Shown here: in pieces, positions 45,353 through 54,639 of the stretch
Layout of the letters: every line of letters starts with the position of its first letter
Numbering within the stretch: the first letter of the stretch is position 1
Assembly (NCBI RefSeq): GCF_010015445.1
Contig: NC_053133.1
Span: forward strand, 7,672,309-7,736,308
Reading direction: 5' to 3'
DNA length: 64,000 bases
Source of the DNA: Perca fluviatilis
Lineage: Eukaryota; Chordata; Actinopteri; Perciformes; Percidae
The notes under the pieces: model-generated
What the model was told of the DNA's origin: nothing
Seen by the model: only the letters and a program-made list of their open reading frames with translations
Databases searched by the model: none
Position numbers and translations under genes: made by a program

Positions 45353-47193
45353 GGAATGGAATTAACAGTGCATTTGTCTGCTCCAGCGAACAAGCTAATA
45401 TACAGTATATACTGTCCTGCTCCATTGGATTTGGGTAAATTCACACTCCATGATGAAACTAATGTTAGCTTAATTAGCTAGTTAGCTACGGTTCATAAAA
45501 ATGCTGGTCACCAGCTAGAAATGAGAAGCAATAAAAGAAAAAAGAAAAGAAAATTGCATTTGATTTTATATAGTAAATCTGCCACAGCTAGCTTTGTCAA
45601 ATTCATTGTAGTTAGATTAGCAAACTGCATATGTGCCATGCGAGAACATTAAGCTTCACAGGGATAGCGGGTCTTTGCCTGTTTGGATTACGAAACCGAG
45701 GCACATTGTGTTGCCTGTCAACATAATATTGTCAGGAAATGTATTACTCTGAATGAAAATGTGCAATGTTCATCTTTAAACTTGGTGATGCTTGAAGATG
45801 CTCCACCACCACCTCCAGTGAGAGTTTGTGTACCAGACAGTCATTAGAAAACACTGAGCTCGGGATTAAAAAACTGGCACTGGAAGCTTCTTCAACTTTC
45901 TTTCACACACACCTACACTTACACGTACGTGCTCACCCTCCTCCAATAATGTAATAATGACAAATGCAGTAAGATGAGAGGCAGTGGAGTGATGTAACCG
46001 GGTCAAGTAAAGTTGAGATGGCGTGCGTCACTAAGATGACAAGTTGGTACATGCTGAGCCTGGTGACTGAAATCTGATAATTTGATTAAGCAGCTGACGG
46101 ACAGACTGGTAGGGTGATGCTAAGTTGAACACGATTGATAAAAATGAGCAGAAAGTGTGAAAACTCATAAGGGAGATGCTTAGACACTACGGGTTTTTGA
46201 AAATGATGAAGGCCATTGATGCAATGGGAGTGTTTCAGTTTACATTTCATGGTACCAGTTTTTCCCACTTGTTTTGAAGAATCCCCACACTTCTATTTTA
46301 TAATGAATGAAAAAGTGAGACAGGGCTAGAATTGCACCCTGAGGCTAATGAGTATCCAGTGTGAAGACCCTCTGCATTAGGGCACGTAGAGTGCAGGACT
46401 AGCTGCTATGTGTGTAAAGGGGGATTGCAGGGCTTCATTACGCTACAATCTGAGAAAAATTAAACCTCAGGCCATAACCGAAACAATTTGATCCTGGAGA
46501 ATCATTGATTTTCATCCAAAATAAATTGATGCTCAAAGACGTCATGAACACTGGAACACATGTGTGCAGGCATGTGCACTACGTCAAGGCTGGACTCAGT
46601 CCACATGATGCAAGCAAGCCAGCCGTAATGTTCTTTGTCAATATACGTTCCCAGCACAGCAGCATATAATATGCTTTTATTAGCAAGGTTAATTATGTTA
46701 TTTTTCATATCAAATACAGAAGTGGTATTTATTATGATGAGATGTTCTAGACGGCTAAAAATAAAAAAAACACAGGATATTGTTTAAGAATACAAATGGA
46801 CTTACAGGAGCAGTTGTCATACAATTTTAATTCCACCCTATATTGTTTGTATTAGGTATAGAGCAGTGCTTTCCTTGAGGGCATGTTCTATGAAACCAGT
46901 CCTTGTAAGTCATTCAGTGAGAAGCTTACTCATTCATATGCTAAGTATTGTTTTCTATTATTTTATGTTGTTTTTTCTTCACTACAACTGAATACTCGCA
47001 ATATGCTTATACCAATGTTTCGCACATGCATATTTTGTTTAAAAATGCATATTTTGGAAAAATGAAAATCCTTCGGTGAGTTAATTTGGTGGGAAAAGAC
47101 TATTTTTCCCTGGAGGATGTAAAAGAGGCTCAGCAAAGTCCAGTGAACACTCCAGCCCCTCTGGTATGAGAGCTAAAGCTCAATGTTAATAGC
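45353..47193. other. Unique non-coding DNA, nothing recognised
   Basis: AT-rich. ATTAGCTAGTTAGCTA lies near 45473. No exon was supported. Confidence 0.45.
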
Positions 47194-47404
47194 TTAACAC
47201 TTGTGTTGACTTTGGGTCAAATTGACCTGTTTTCAATTTTTGTTTTATATCATAAAATACGGGACATAGAAATAAGCGCTGAAAATGTGTAGAAGAAATA
47301 TTTTACAATTTAAAATGTTGGAAAAAGCAAAAACAAACTGTGGGAAAAAAAAGGCGTCAAAAGTGTTTTTTTCAAGGTTGACAGGAAGACAAAACGAGGG
47401 TTAA
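47194..47404. mobile_element. TTAA MITE with AACACTTGTGTTGAC-type ends
   Basis: The left end TTAACACTTGTGTTGACTTT and inverted right end TTAACCCTCGTTTTGTCTTC are imperfect inverted repeats with TTAA at both edges. The GGGTCAAATTGACC motif lies near the left end. The interior is A-rich (GGAAAAAGCAAAAAC). I recognise it as a recurrent fish repeat of about 210 bp. Confidence 0.75.
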
Positions 47405-47747
47405 AACCTCACCATGTAGTGTGTTTGAGGCTGCAGCTTTACAGCTTTAGTGCGTAACTTTTGTTATATTAATGAACGTCTGTTACATTCAAGCCATTGC
47501 CAAATGAGTTAAAATAAAGCTATATTAAGACTATCAGCTTCACAAAACACTGTCTGTATTTCTCAGTATGACTATGTTTAGAACATGGTGTCATCTGGCG
47601 ACTTTCACATGCAGAAGTGAAGATAATGACCTCTTCTGAAAAGTCCATGTTTTTTTAATCCTCCGTGTCCTCCTTGGCTACTAGCAACTGCATGGAGGAG
47701 GGGCTGGGGGTGCGTGCGCAATTAACTGAAGGCTTGTGTCATGTGGA

Positions 47748-48241
47748 TAGCCTAGAAATCTAGACGCACCCTCGCGGCAGCAAATGTAATTTGCAGCCAG
47801 GGTCGTCTAGGCACTCTCCGTTGGCTTGCGAGCTGGAAAAACCAAACTCTAGTCAGGCCAATCACATCGTGTATAGAGTGGGCGGGCTTATGAAGATGGC
47901 TGCCGCTGCTGCTGGCGAACAGCGGTCTTTCGAATCGGCTTTGGCTGTGACTCTGGAAGACTTGGAGTTAAGCTTTTCTTTGAGAAAAGAACAAAGAACA
48001 GCGCTGAAATCATTCTTAACAAAGGAAGATGTGTTCGGAGTTTTGCCGACCGGATACGGCAAAAGTTTAATCTATCAACTAGCGTTGCTCTGGTTGATCG
48101 CTATCCTATTGCGTGCAGAGGGAATTTGAAAGACAACCTTTTTATCCCGCCCCTCAGATTGAGCTCTACCAATGGTGAGTTCCCAGACCCAACATCTTGA
48201 TGTGGGTCAACATCTTGATGTGGGTCTGGCTTGTCAGGCTA
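47748..48241 (+). mobile_element. TAGCCT-ended DNA transposon fragment carrying a RecQ-like helicase start
   Basis: It starts TAGCCTAGAAATCTAGACGC and ends CTTGTCAGGCTA. TCATGTGGA stands on both sides (47739-47747 and 48242-48250), a perfect 9-bp duplication. If the ends are taken as one or two bases longer, the duplication shrinks to seven or five. The right side has a palindrome-like segment bounded by CCAGACCC and GGGTCTGG, with an internal tandem duplication of AACATCTTGATGTGGGT. The interior has a CCAATCA motif (47858-47864) upstream of an ATG and a 78-codon frame (47896-48129). The layout matches the TAGTCT MITE family: similar ends, a GGTCTGGC block near the right end, and 9-bp duplications. 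It is too short to be autonomous. The superfamily is not assigned. A 9-bp duplication is commonest in Mutator-like elements. Confidence 0.85.
47896..48129 (+). pseudogene. Truncated RecQ-like DNA helicase N-terminus (transposon-borne)
   Basis: A 77-residue frame opens with MAAAAAGEQRSFESALAV at an ATG in good context (A at -3, G at +4). An ATG two codons earlier (47890) is in frame. Residues 27-38 read FSLRKEQRTALK, which fits the motif before domain I of RecQ-family helicases, including the glutamine (Q33). Residues 51-57 are PTGYGKS, the Walker A/motif I of RecQ helicases, followed by LIYQLA. After that the text no longer resembles a helicase (LLWLIAILLRAEGI, then stop). Motifs Ia, II (DEAH/DExH) to VI are absent. 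It can bind no duplex and hydrolyse no ATP alone, so it is a broken gene start kept inside a mobile element. Whether the fragment is transcribed is unknown. I know that helicase genes ride in some eukaryotic DNA transposons. Assignment to a specific group is not possible here. Confidence 0.8.
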
Positions 48242-48322
48242 TCATGTGGATACATTAACAGTGGTGTTGTCATTACTTTGAATTCCTCATGGGGCCGACA
48301 AAAACTACGCACTATAGCTTTA

Positions 48323-48881
48323 AGGATTAGATTTCAGTCATGTTAAAGACTTGGATGTGTTTTGTGTGTGTGTATTTTTTTTTTTTTACTTTTCTACTAA
48401 TTGCAAAAAAATGCAAACTTCACATCTGAAAGATCAGCTGTCAATCAAGTGTAAGTGTGTCTCTAAGTGTTGCTTATTTCTCTGCCTTCTCTTAGCCAAC
48501 ACTGTTTTTTTTACTTTTCATGCTCACTGCCAAGCTCCTCATCTGTTTATCCTAAGCAAATATATAATGATATAAACATAAAATGCATGTAGATGGGCTT
48601 CAGGCCATGAAGTGCTTAAAAAGTTATTAGGAGAATTTTAAAATCAATTCTGTCAGGAAGGCGGTGGGGGGGATGATTTTGTCCAAGACTGGCAGCTGAG
48701 TTCTGGACAGTCTCGAGCCAATTGAAAGATTTTGATCGAGACCATTGAAAAAAACAAAATAATACCCATTTGATGATGTGCTGAGGGCAAATTACAAGTA
48801 TTACTGTTTGAGATAAGTTTAACCAGCTTTTGTATTTTATATTTTCAGAAATTGAAGTGGGAAGGTTTCTTACCTTGTACG
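48323..48881. other. Non-coding DNA, possibly old LINE-derived
   Basis: Bases 48600-48760 (TAAAATCAATTCTGTCAGGA, GGCAGCTGAGTTCTGGACAG) resemble text found in some fish LINE ORF regions, but no frame could be followed. A T-run lies at 48377-48387. Confidence 0.3.
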
Positions 48882-49552
48882 CAGGGCTTGACATTAACTT
48901 TTTTGCTCACCAGCCACTGTGGCTACTGGTTTTCCAAAAGCTACTAGCCACTCAGCATCTTCACTAGCCCATTTTTTGTGGGAAATTACCTATTATTTGA
49001 ATAAAGTTGACTGTGGTTTGCTACAATTAACTTGAAGAACCAGATTTACAGCCCTTTTTAAATGTAAAGGAGCACTGTAAACACCTTAATCAAGACTACA
49101 TAAAATATAATACTGCGGTCATCGAATATTCAGCTCAGATAATGTGTGTAAAGATCCTTTTTGTATGAAAACATGCAACCGAATAAGACACACATCCTTC
49201 TAAATTGTCCTCCTGCGCGCTCTCTGTACTTCTTCTACAAACCTATACCTAACAGACGCAACTGTTGCCTCGGCTTGCCATGTCGCGGGAGCGCGCCGAA
49301 CGGAGCTCTGGGGGATATTTTAAGGAGTCTCTTGAGGAGCAGCTTGTTGGTGTGGTGTGCCGTACAGGCCACTGTACTCCGGCGGTGGACTGCACACTGG
49401 GTCACAGCTGTGTTCCTGTGTCGGGCAGTGGCACAGTAGGCTACTCCAGCCACCAGTGTGACTAAAGTGGCTAGTGAGAGTGACTGTGTTACCCGCCACT
49501 GCCAAAATCTACCCGCATTTGGCGGGTTGGCGGGTGCTAATGTCAAGCCCTG
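48882..49552. mobile_element. hAT element with perfect 8-bp target duplication
   Basis: The left end CAGGGCTTGACATTAACTTT and inverted right end CAGGGCTTGACATTAGCACC agree over 15 bases. CTTGTACG lies on both sides (48874-48881 and 49553-49560). Inside are CACCAGCCACTGTGGCTACT and CATTTGGCGGGTTGGCGGGT. There is no intact transposase, and the frames at 49161-49651 have no domain. Confidence 0.93.
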
Positions 49553-49576
49553 CTTGTACGGCAGCTGGGTTCTCGC

Positions 49577-50230
49577 CAGGGCTGTAGTCAACTCCACCTT
49601 TGTCGAGTCCAAGACAAGTCCAACACCAGGACTAGTCAAGACCGACTGCAAAGAGGTTCAAGTCCAAGTCGAGACCGAGTGCAAATGAGACAGTCAACAC
49701 CGAGACAGAAAAAAAAAGAATCCTCTTCAAGACCACTTACTGACAGGGTAACGCACTATAGGAAACACTATAGTAACACTATAGTAGCACTATAGTTACA
49801 CACTATAGTATCAAATTAAGCCATATTTATTTAAAATATAAAACGGAAATGTTCCCACTCTTGAACTTATTACTTGTCCTGAAGAATTCATAGTACAAAG
49901 TGCTCACTGACATTGAGCCTGGGGCCAAAAGGAAAATGACTGATACCTGATGATTGAGGTATATGACGCAGCCAGGCGTATACCAGGCGACCAATCTTGA
50001 CGCCCATTCTAGACGGATTTTGAATTAAACTAATACCTGTTTTCTGAACGAGGGCGCTTCATCAACGGTTTTATTTTGAAGGAGGAAGTTAACAAAAGCA
50101 TATAGTGCTGGACTCTGTCGAGACCAACTAGAATATTTGGTGTGTCAACAATGGAAGAGTCCGAGACAAGTCCGAGTCCAAATACCAACGAGTCTGAGAC
50201 AACAGAAAAGCGCCTTGTACTACAGCTCTG
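49577..50230. mobile_element. hAT element with perfect 8-bp target duplication
   Basis: The left end CAGGGCTGTAGTCAACTCC and inverted right end CAGAGCTGTAGTACAAGG agree. GTTCTCGC flanks it at 49569-49576 and 50231-50238. The interior repeats GAGTCCAAGACAAGTCC-type text near both ends, which is typical of hAT subterminal binding arrays. It has no transposase. Only 8 bases separate its left duplication from that of the preceding hAT. Confidence 0.93.
49753..49810. repeat. Cluster of five CACTATAG motifs
   Basis: CACTATAG occurs five times within 58 bases, at spacings of 11-14. Four copies extend to the palindrome ACTATAGT. It lies inside the hAT at 49577-50230 and may be a degenerate minisatellite. 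Confidence 0.85.
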
Positions 50231-50421
50231 GTTCTCGCAGTATCACGAGAGAATCACAAGCTCCCACAACTATCCATCTTGTCAGGCTTCAAGTAATGCA
50301 CTTGTGTCCGAACCACCAGTGGTTGGACCAATCAGCATCCTGTGAGGAGTTACAGGCAGCTACGGCCTTGGTTTGGTGTGTGTGTGTGTGATGACACAGA
50401 GAGGCGACTGTCAAAACAACA

Positions 50422-50526
50422 ATGGCGGCTCCTAAAGAGGTTGGCGTAGCTGTAGATGCTGCAGCATGACTGATATCACAACTAAGGAATAGTTCTTCAT
50501 TGAAAGAAGAGCAATGAACGGTACTA
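50422..50526 (+). pseudogene. Second, more decayed helicase-like N-terminus
   Basis: From ATG at 50422 the frame reads MAAPKEVGVAVDAAA, a TGA stop (50467-50469), then LISQLRNSSSLKEEQ, a second TGA (50515-50517), then TVL, after which similarity fades. SLKEEQ-x-TVL aligns with SLRKEQRTAL of the fragment at 47896. Both TGA codons could be CGA (Arg) codons changed by C-to-T at CpG, a common decay route. A CCAATCA motif lies upstream (50328-50334), as in the other copy. No Walker A remains. The element ends were not found, since two hAT insertions disturb the left side. Homology is inferred from a short match and is moderate at best. Confidence 0.5.
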
Positions 50527-51960
50527 TTGCTTCATTGTAGATTACAGCGCATTGATTCGTTCAGCCCCTCCTACAATACATTTGAAATAAGTACCTAGTG
50601 TAAAATTAATAAGTTTGTTGGGTGATTGGCTGTTAGTTAATTTTACATTCTTTTTGATTACTTCACTGAGTTAATGATTCTAGTTATAGGGTATAGTAGG
50701 TTGTTTGATTCCTTATGAAGTGCACTCCCTTGTTAACAGTTTTTTTCAATCTTTTTTTTCCTATTTTTCTCTCAGAATTTTCGTTTAAATCATCCTCATA
50801 GAGCATGGCACTTTGTTGTACTGTTTTCAAAACCACTACCCTCCCCACCACCACCCTCCAGCTCCAGTTTAGCTCAGTTCAGATTCACTATCTCTGTTTG
50901 AGATGGATGTTTTCATCGCCCCCCCCATGTTTACATCACATATACATCTCTCAGCCAGTGAGAGTTAAGGGAGAGTTTGGCACCAGCTCAGATGCACCAA
51001 TCCCCACCACCCCCCCATTCCCTTCAACACATAACACTCCCTCCTACAAAGAACACATTCCACCCTCCCCTTGTCGAAAGGATACCCATCTGCCCCGGAG
51101 CCAAATTCCAGCTATGTTTTCTGTGAACGTAGCGCTCAGCTATAGTGTGCCTCCCTTGAGACGGTCTGGGCCTCCACCTTCCCCCCGACAAGGGCCAAAA
51201 AAAAAAAACGCTACAAATTATTAAGGGAGCAGAAGTCTCTCCTTTAACCCATGACAGGTACTGCTGGGCTATTATCAAGATGTTAATGGAAGCTGTGTGA
51301 CACAACGGGGATTGGGAGGTTTTCAGAGGTCCACATCTTCAGGGTGAATAGGCCTTGTTACATCAGCCATGGTATGACATCATGCATCGCTGAATATTCA
51401 TTAAGAGACACGATCACTTAGTATCAAAGATCCTCTGAAACAACAAACAGAGATGAAACTGACACCAGAGTCCCTCTGCGAGATACGCTGGTGGATATTT
51501 CAATCTAAATGCTTCTTTTTGTCTTTTCTTTAGAGGGCAATGAAATGAGCGGGGGGGGGAGCTCAGGAGAGAGGATATTTACGAGACACTACATTCCACC
51601 CAGCTGTATCAAGCAGGCATGAGAAGATGTCAGAGAGGTTGCCTGAGGCTGCTCTGCTATGGTTCATCCTTATCTGCACAGATGAACCCTTCTGGCTCCG
51701 ACCTGGCAACCATCAGCCAGCTCCAACGCTGAGCACACAGCCCCTAATGAAAGAAGTGCAGATCAGTAGTAGAAGCACTCACATGCTGCCACCACTCATT
51801 AGGGCAGCTTTCTGTGTGGCAACAGGAAGCAATCACTCAAGTTTATGTCCATAAAACCAAAGGACAATTTAAATGTCTTTTTAGTATGAATGATCTAGTG
51901 TTTTTTTGTCTTCGTTGGTGCACATTTGGTTGCCTGCGTGCAGTTGTGTTAAGTGCTGGT
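50527..51960. other. Unique non-coding DNA with C-rich patches
   Basis: C-runs lie at 50919-50926 and near 51009. An A-run lies at 51198-51208. The proline-rich plus frame (50805-51224) is a by-product of C-rich text. No exon was supported. Confidence 0.4.
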
Positions 51961-52983
51961 CAGTGGTGGAAAGAATCTGAGAACTTTGTTGACTGTACAA
52001 TTTTGAGGTATTGGTTCTTTACTTGAGTATTTCCATTTTCTGCTTCACTACATTTCAGAAGGAAATATTGTACTACTTTTGTTTTACAGATTTTAGCTAC
52101 TAGTTTTCTTCTCAGGCAGAGATTATGGATGGAAACACATACTGTATGATAAGCTTATAAAATGATCTGTTCAAGATTTAACCATCAGAGGCTCCCAACC
52201 TTTGTGGTCTATGAAAGCAGATCACTATGAGTTGTAAGCTGTTCCACTAAAGACAGATTTCCCTTCTAAACTTCTCAGGAGGCGATTGTTCAAGGTAAAA
52301 TTACCCAACGTGTCACAAAAAAGATTAGAGAAGAATTCTCATATGAACGTGTTTTCTCTTCTTTTCTACCCCAATAATTATCTCACGACCTTAGGTTGGA
52401 AATCATTGGACTATACTACCTAAACCAGGGGTGTAAAACTCATTTTAGTTCATGGGCCACATTCCTCTAATTTAAACTGAAGTGGGCCAGACCAGTAAAT
52501 CCCTCCAGAAAGACCAGTAAATTTGATCTGCCACAGAGTTTCTTGTCAGCATGATGTTGGCAAACACGAGTTGCTTCTGCTACGACAGCGTTCTACGGCC
52601 CTTGTAGGGAAAAAAAATAATGATACGGACCCAGGAGAGAGGGGTAATATTCTGAGATTAAAGTCGTACATTTACGGAAAAATAACAATTCTCTGAGATT
52701 AAAGTGGTAAATTTGGAATTGGAATGAATTACTTCTCTGCAATTTTCACACTTTGCAAAGTCGTCCAGTAGGCCTGATTGGACCCTTTTGGCGGGCCGAT
52801 TCTGGCCCACGGGCCAGATGTTTGACACCCCTGACCTAAACTGTATATAAAACAGTTAAAACTAGCTCCACCTCAACCAAGTAGGATTTTGAATGCAGGA
52901 CTTTTACTTCTAATCGAGTATTTCACAACATGGTATTGAAACTTTTACTTAACTGAATAATCTGAATACTTCTTCCACCACTG
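51961..52983. mobile_element. hAT element (CAGTGGTGGAA ends) with perfect 8-bp duplication, carrying a second hAT
   Basis: The left end CAGTGGTGGAAAGAATCTG and inverted right end CAGTGGTGGAAGAAGTATTC agree. GTGCTGGT flanks it at 51953-51960 and 52984-52991. Subterminal TTTACTTGAGTATTTCCATT and CTAATCGAGTATTTC are family landmarks in fish. Without the inner insert it is about 610 bp. It is non-coding. Confidence 0.93.
52426..52833. mobile_element. hAT MITE (CAGGGGTGT ends) nested in another hAT
   Basis: The left end CAGGGGTGTAAAACTCATTT and inverted right end CAGGGGTGTCAAACATCTGG agree. ACCTAAAC flanks it at 52418-52425 and 52834-52841. Inside are TTCATGGGCCACATTC and GGCGGGCCGATTCTGGCCCA, plus two CTGAGATTAAAGT units (52657, 52695) of a type also present at 63540-63575. 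Confidence 0.93.
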
Positions 52984-52991
52984 GTGCTGGT

Positions 52992-53934
52992 ACCGCTGTT
53001 TAGCTGCTTAGCTTTTGGTTATATTTTGTATAAAGTGCTTAATTATAATCATGTTAGCTTGTGAAATTTGACAACTCCATGTTAGCATATCATTTAGCAT
53101 ATGTTTGTCCACATCTCTCATCAGATTTGCATCTAAGCACATGCATTGCACCATGTCAGCTCCTGTTGTACGTTAAAGGAAAGAGACGATGAAATCATTT
53201 CCTGTTATCGCCTCACTTGTTTGGTTTCCCAGCAACGCAACAGCGACATCGGAGAGGACAACTTCTGAGAGCTGCTTTGATCCTTGAACCTTGTTTCCTA
53301 ATAACCCTCCTCACGCACTGTAGATGAAATGTTTGATCAACTCCTTACTCATAATGAAACTGCCTGTCAAGCCAGACGCTCTTATTGATTAATATAATGA
53401 AACATTTTAGTCTGTCACGGAAGTCTCAGACAAATCAATCCGTCTTGAAGCCCATTAATCATGGATATCTGACAGTGGTTGGGTTTGTCATGATCATATT
53501 TGCATCAACAAGCTTGTCAGCATCTTCCCCCTAAACTTTACAGTGTTGGAAAAGACACACAAAGCAATATATTTACACATGCCTTTCATGATCCAATCTA
53601 TGTTCAATGACGGGGATCTTCACATGTAAAGTCTAATATAGAGGATCCATGCTCAGTGTATCAATATTCTCTATCTAGACCCAATGAAGACATTGTAGCG
53701 GATCAATGCAATCAGCCTTAAGCCCTGAAATGTTCTATTAACAGTTTCACACAGCCATTTAAATCAGTGGGAGAAGATCAATTCGGACTCATCCAGTGTA
53801 TGGGTGATGGTTGCTTTTTATGACTGAAATGTTAGTATGAATAACACAGCGACAGTCTATTCAGTGACACTTTAGTTGCTCGAACTGTCACCAGAAAGAG
53901 TACATGCTGCTGAATGGGGGAAAAATCCACATAA
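52992..53934. other. Unique non-coding DNA, nothing recognised
   Basis: No repeat ends or exon were seen. Confidence 0.45.
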
Positions 53935-54230
53935 ACTAAAGAGTAATAGAGGCAAGGGCTGCAAAAAAATGTAAAAAAAAAAACCTTGATAAAGGCGACA
54001 AAAACCCCAAAAGAAGCAACTGAAACTTTGGAAAAAAAACTCCAGAAAGGCGACAAAAAGGGTAAATTTCGAAATAAATTGTCCAAAATATGCAACAAAA
54101 ACACCAACAAAAAGTGACACAAACATTGAAAACGCAACAAAAACTTCAAGAAAAGCCCAGTTTTGAATATTGGTCGGGGTTGTAACCACCCCATCCCCCC
54201 GCAAATTACGCCTATGAATAGAGGTGATGG
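53935..54230. repeat. Degenerate A-rich minisatellite-like repeat
   Basis: Diverged units of the type AAAGGCGACAAAAA and CAACAAAAAC alternate for about 210 bases and end in TTGGTCGGGGTTGTAACCAC. On the minus strand this gives long frames (53832-54287, 53872-54381) full of F/V/A repeats such as GVFVA. They have no domain and are translation artefacts. It resembles one end of a known fish MITE. Confidence 0.6.
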
Positions 54231-54639
54231 AAGGAATAACATCAGTTTTAATGAGGGGACAACAAACGGTGACATATCTGAGTCCATTAAGTAGAGGCTG
54301 GGGTTGAAACTTTTTGGCTTTTTCAGGGATAAATATCTTTTTAAAACTGAAAGGAAATGTCAGTTTCAATGCCAAAAACACTTAAAGCAGCAAGCATTAG
54401 CTTATTTACAGCAAGAAAGGCCTCTAAAACAACATTTGGACTATCACAATGAATCTTTGTTCATGATAATGAGATTATTTTAGTGATCTCTAATGTGCTT
54501 GGAGGATCTTCCATCAAATGAGCAAGAGACCCTATGGTTGACTAAACTAAAACTGATGATTTTGTCAAATGCATTTATCTTACACTTGTGTTAGTAGTTA
54601 CTTTGCACATTATATTTTTTAAAACATATGATCACAAGC
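54231..54639. other. Unique spacer
   Basis: Nothing recognised. Confidence 0.4.

Larger units (their letters stand above)
47439..48322 (-). mobile_element. TTAA/AGCTATAGTGCG MITE, copy 3, split by a helicase-bearing element
   Basis: The left end is TTACAGCTTTAGTGCGTAAC (the TTAA is mutated to TTAC). The right end is ACTATAGCT beside TTAA at 48319-48322. The order matches copy 2 up to GTGTCATGTGGA, then resumes at TCATGTGGATACATTAACAG. The 494-bp insert between is therefore a precise insertion into a known sequence. Confidence 0.88.

Noticed and set aside
49751..49770. Phage T7-like promoter text (GCACTATAGGAA)
   Set aside because: Only the CACTATAGG part matches, and it is one of five copies of a local repeat in fish DNA.
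53832..54381. Minus-strand frames of 151 and 169 codons with repeated F/V/A segments that look like membrane helices
   Set aside because: They are translations of an A-rich degenerate repeat. Two frames are open simultaneously and the composition explains the hydrophobicity.
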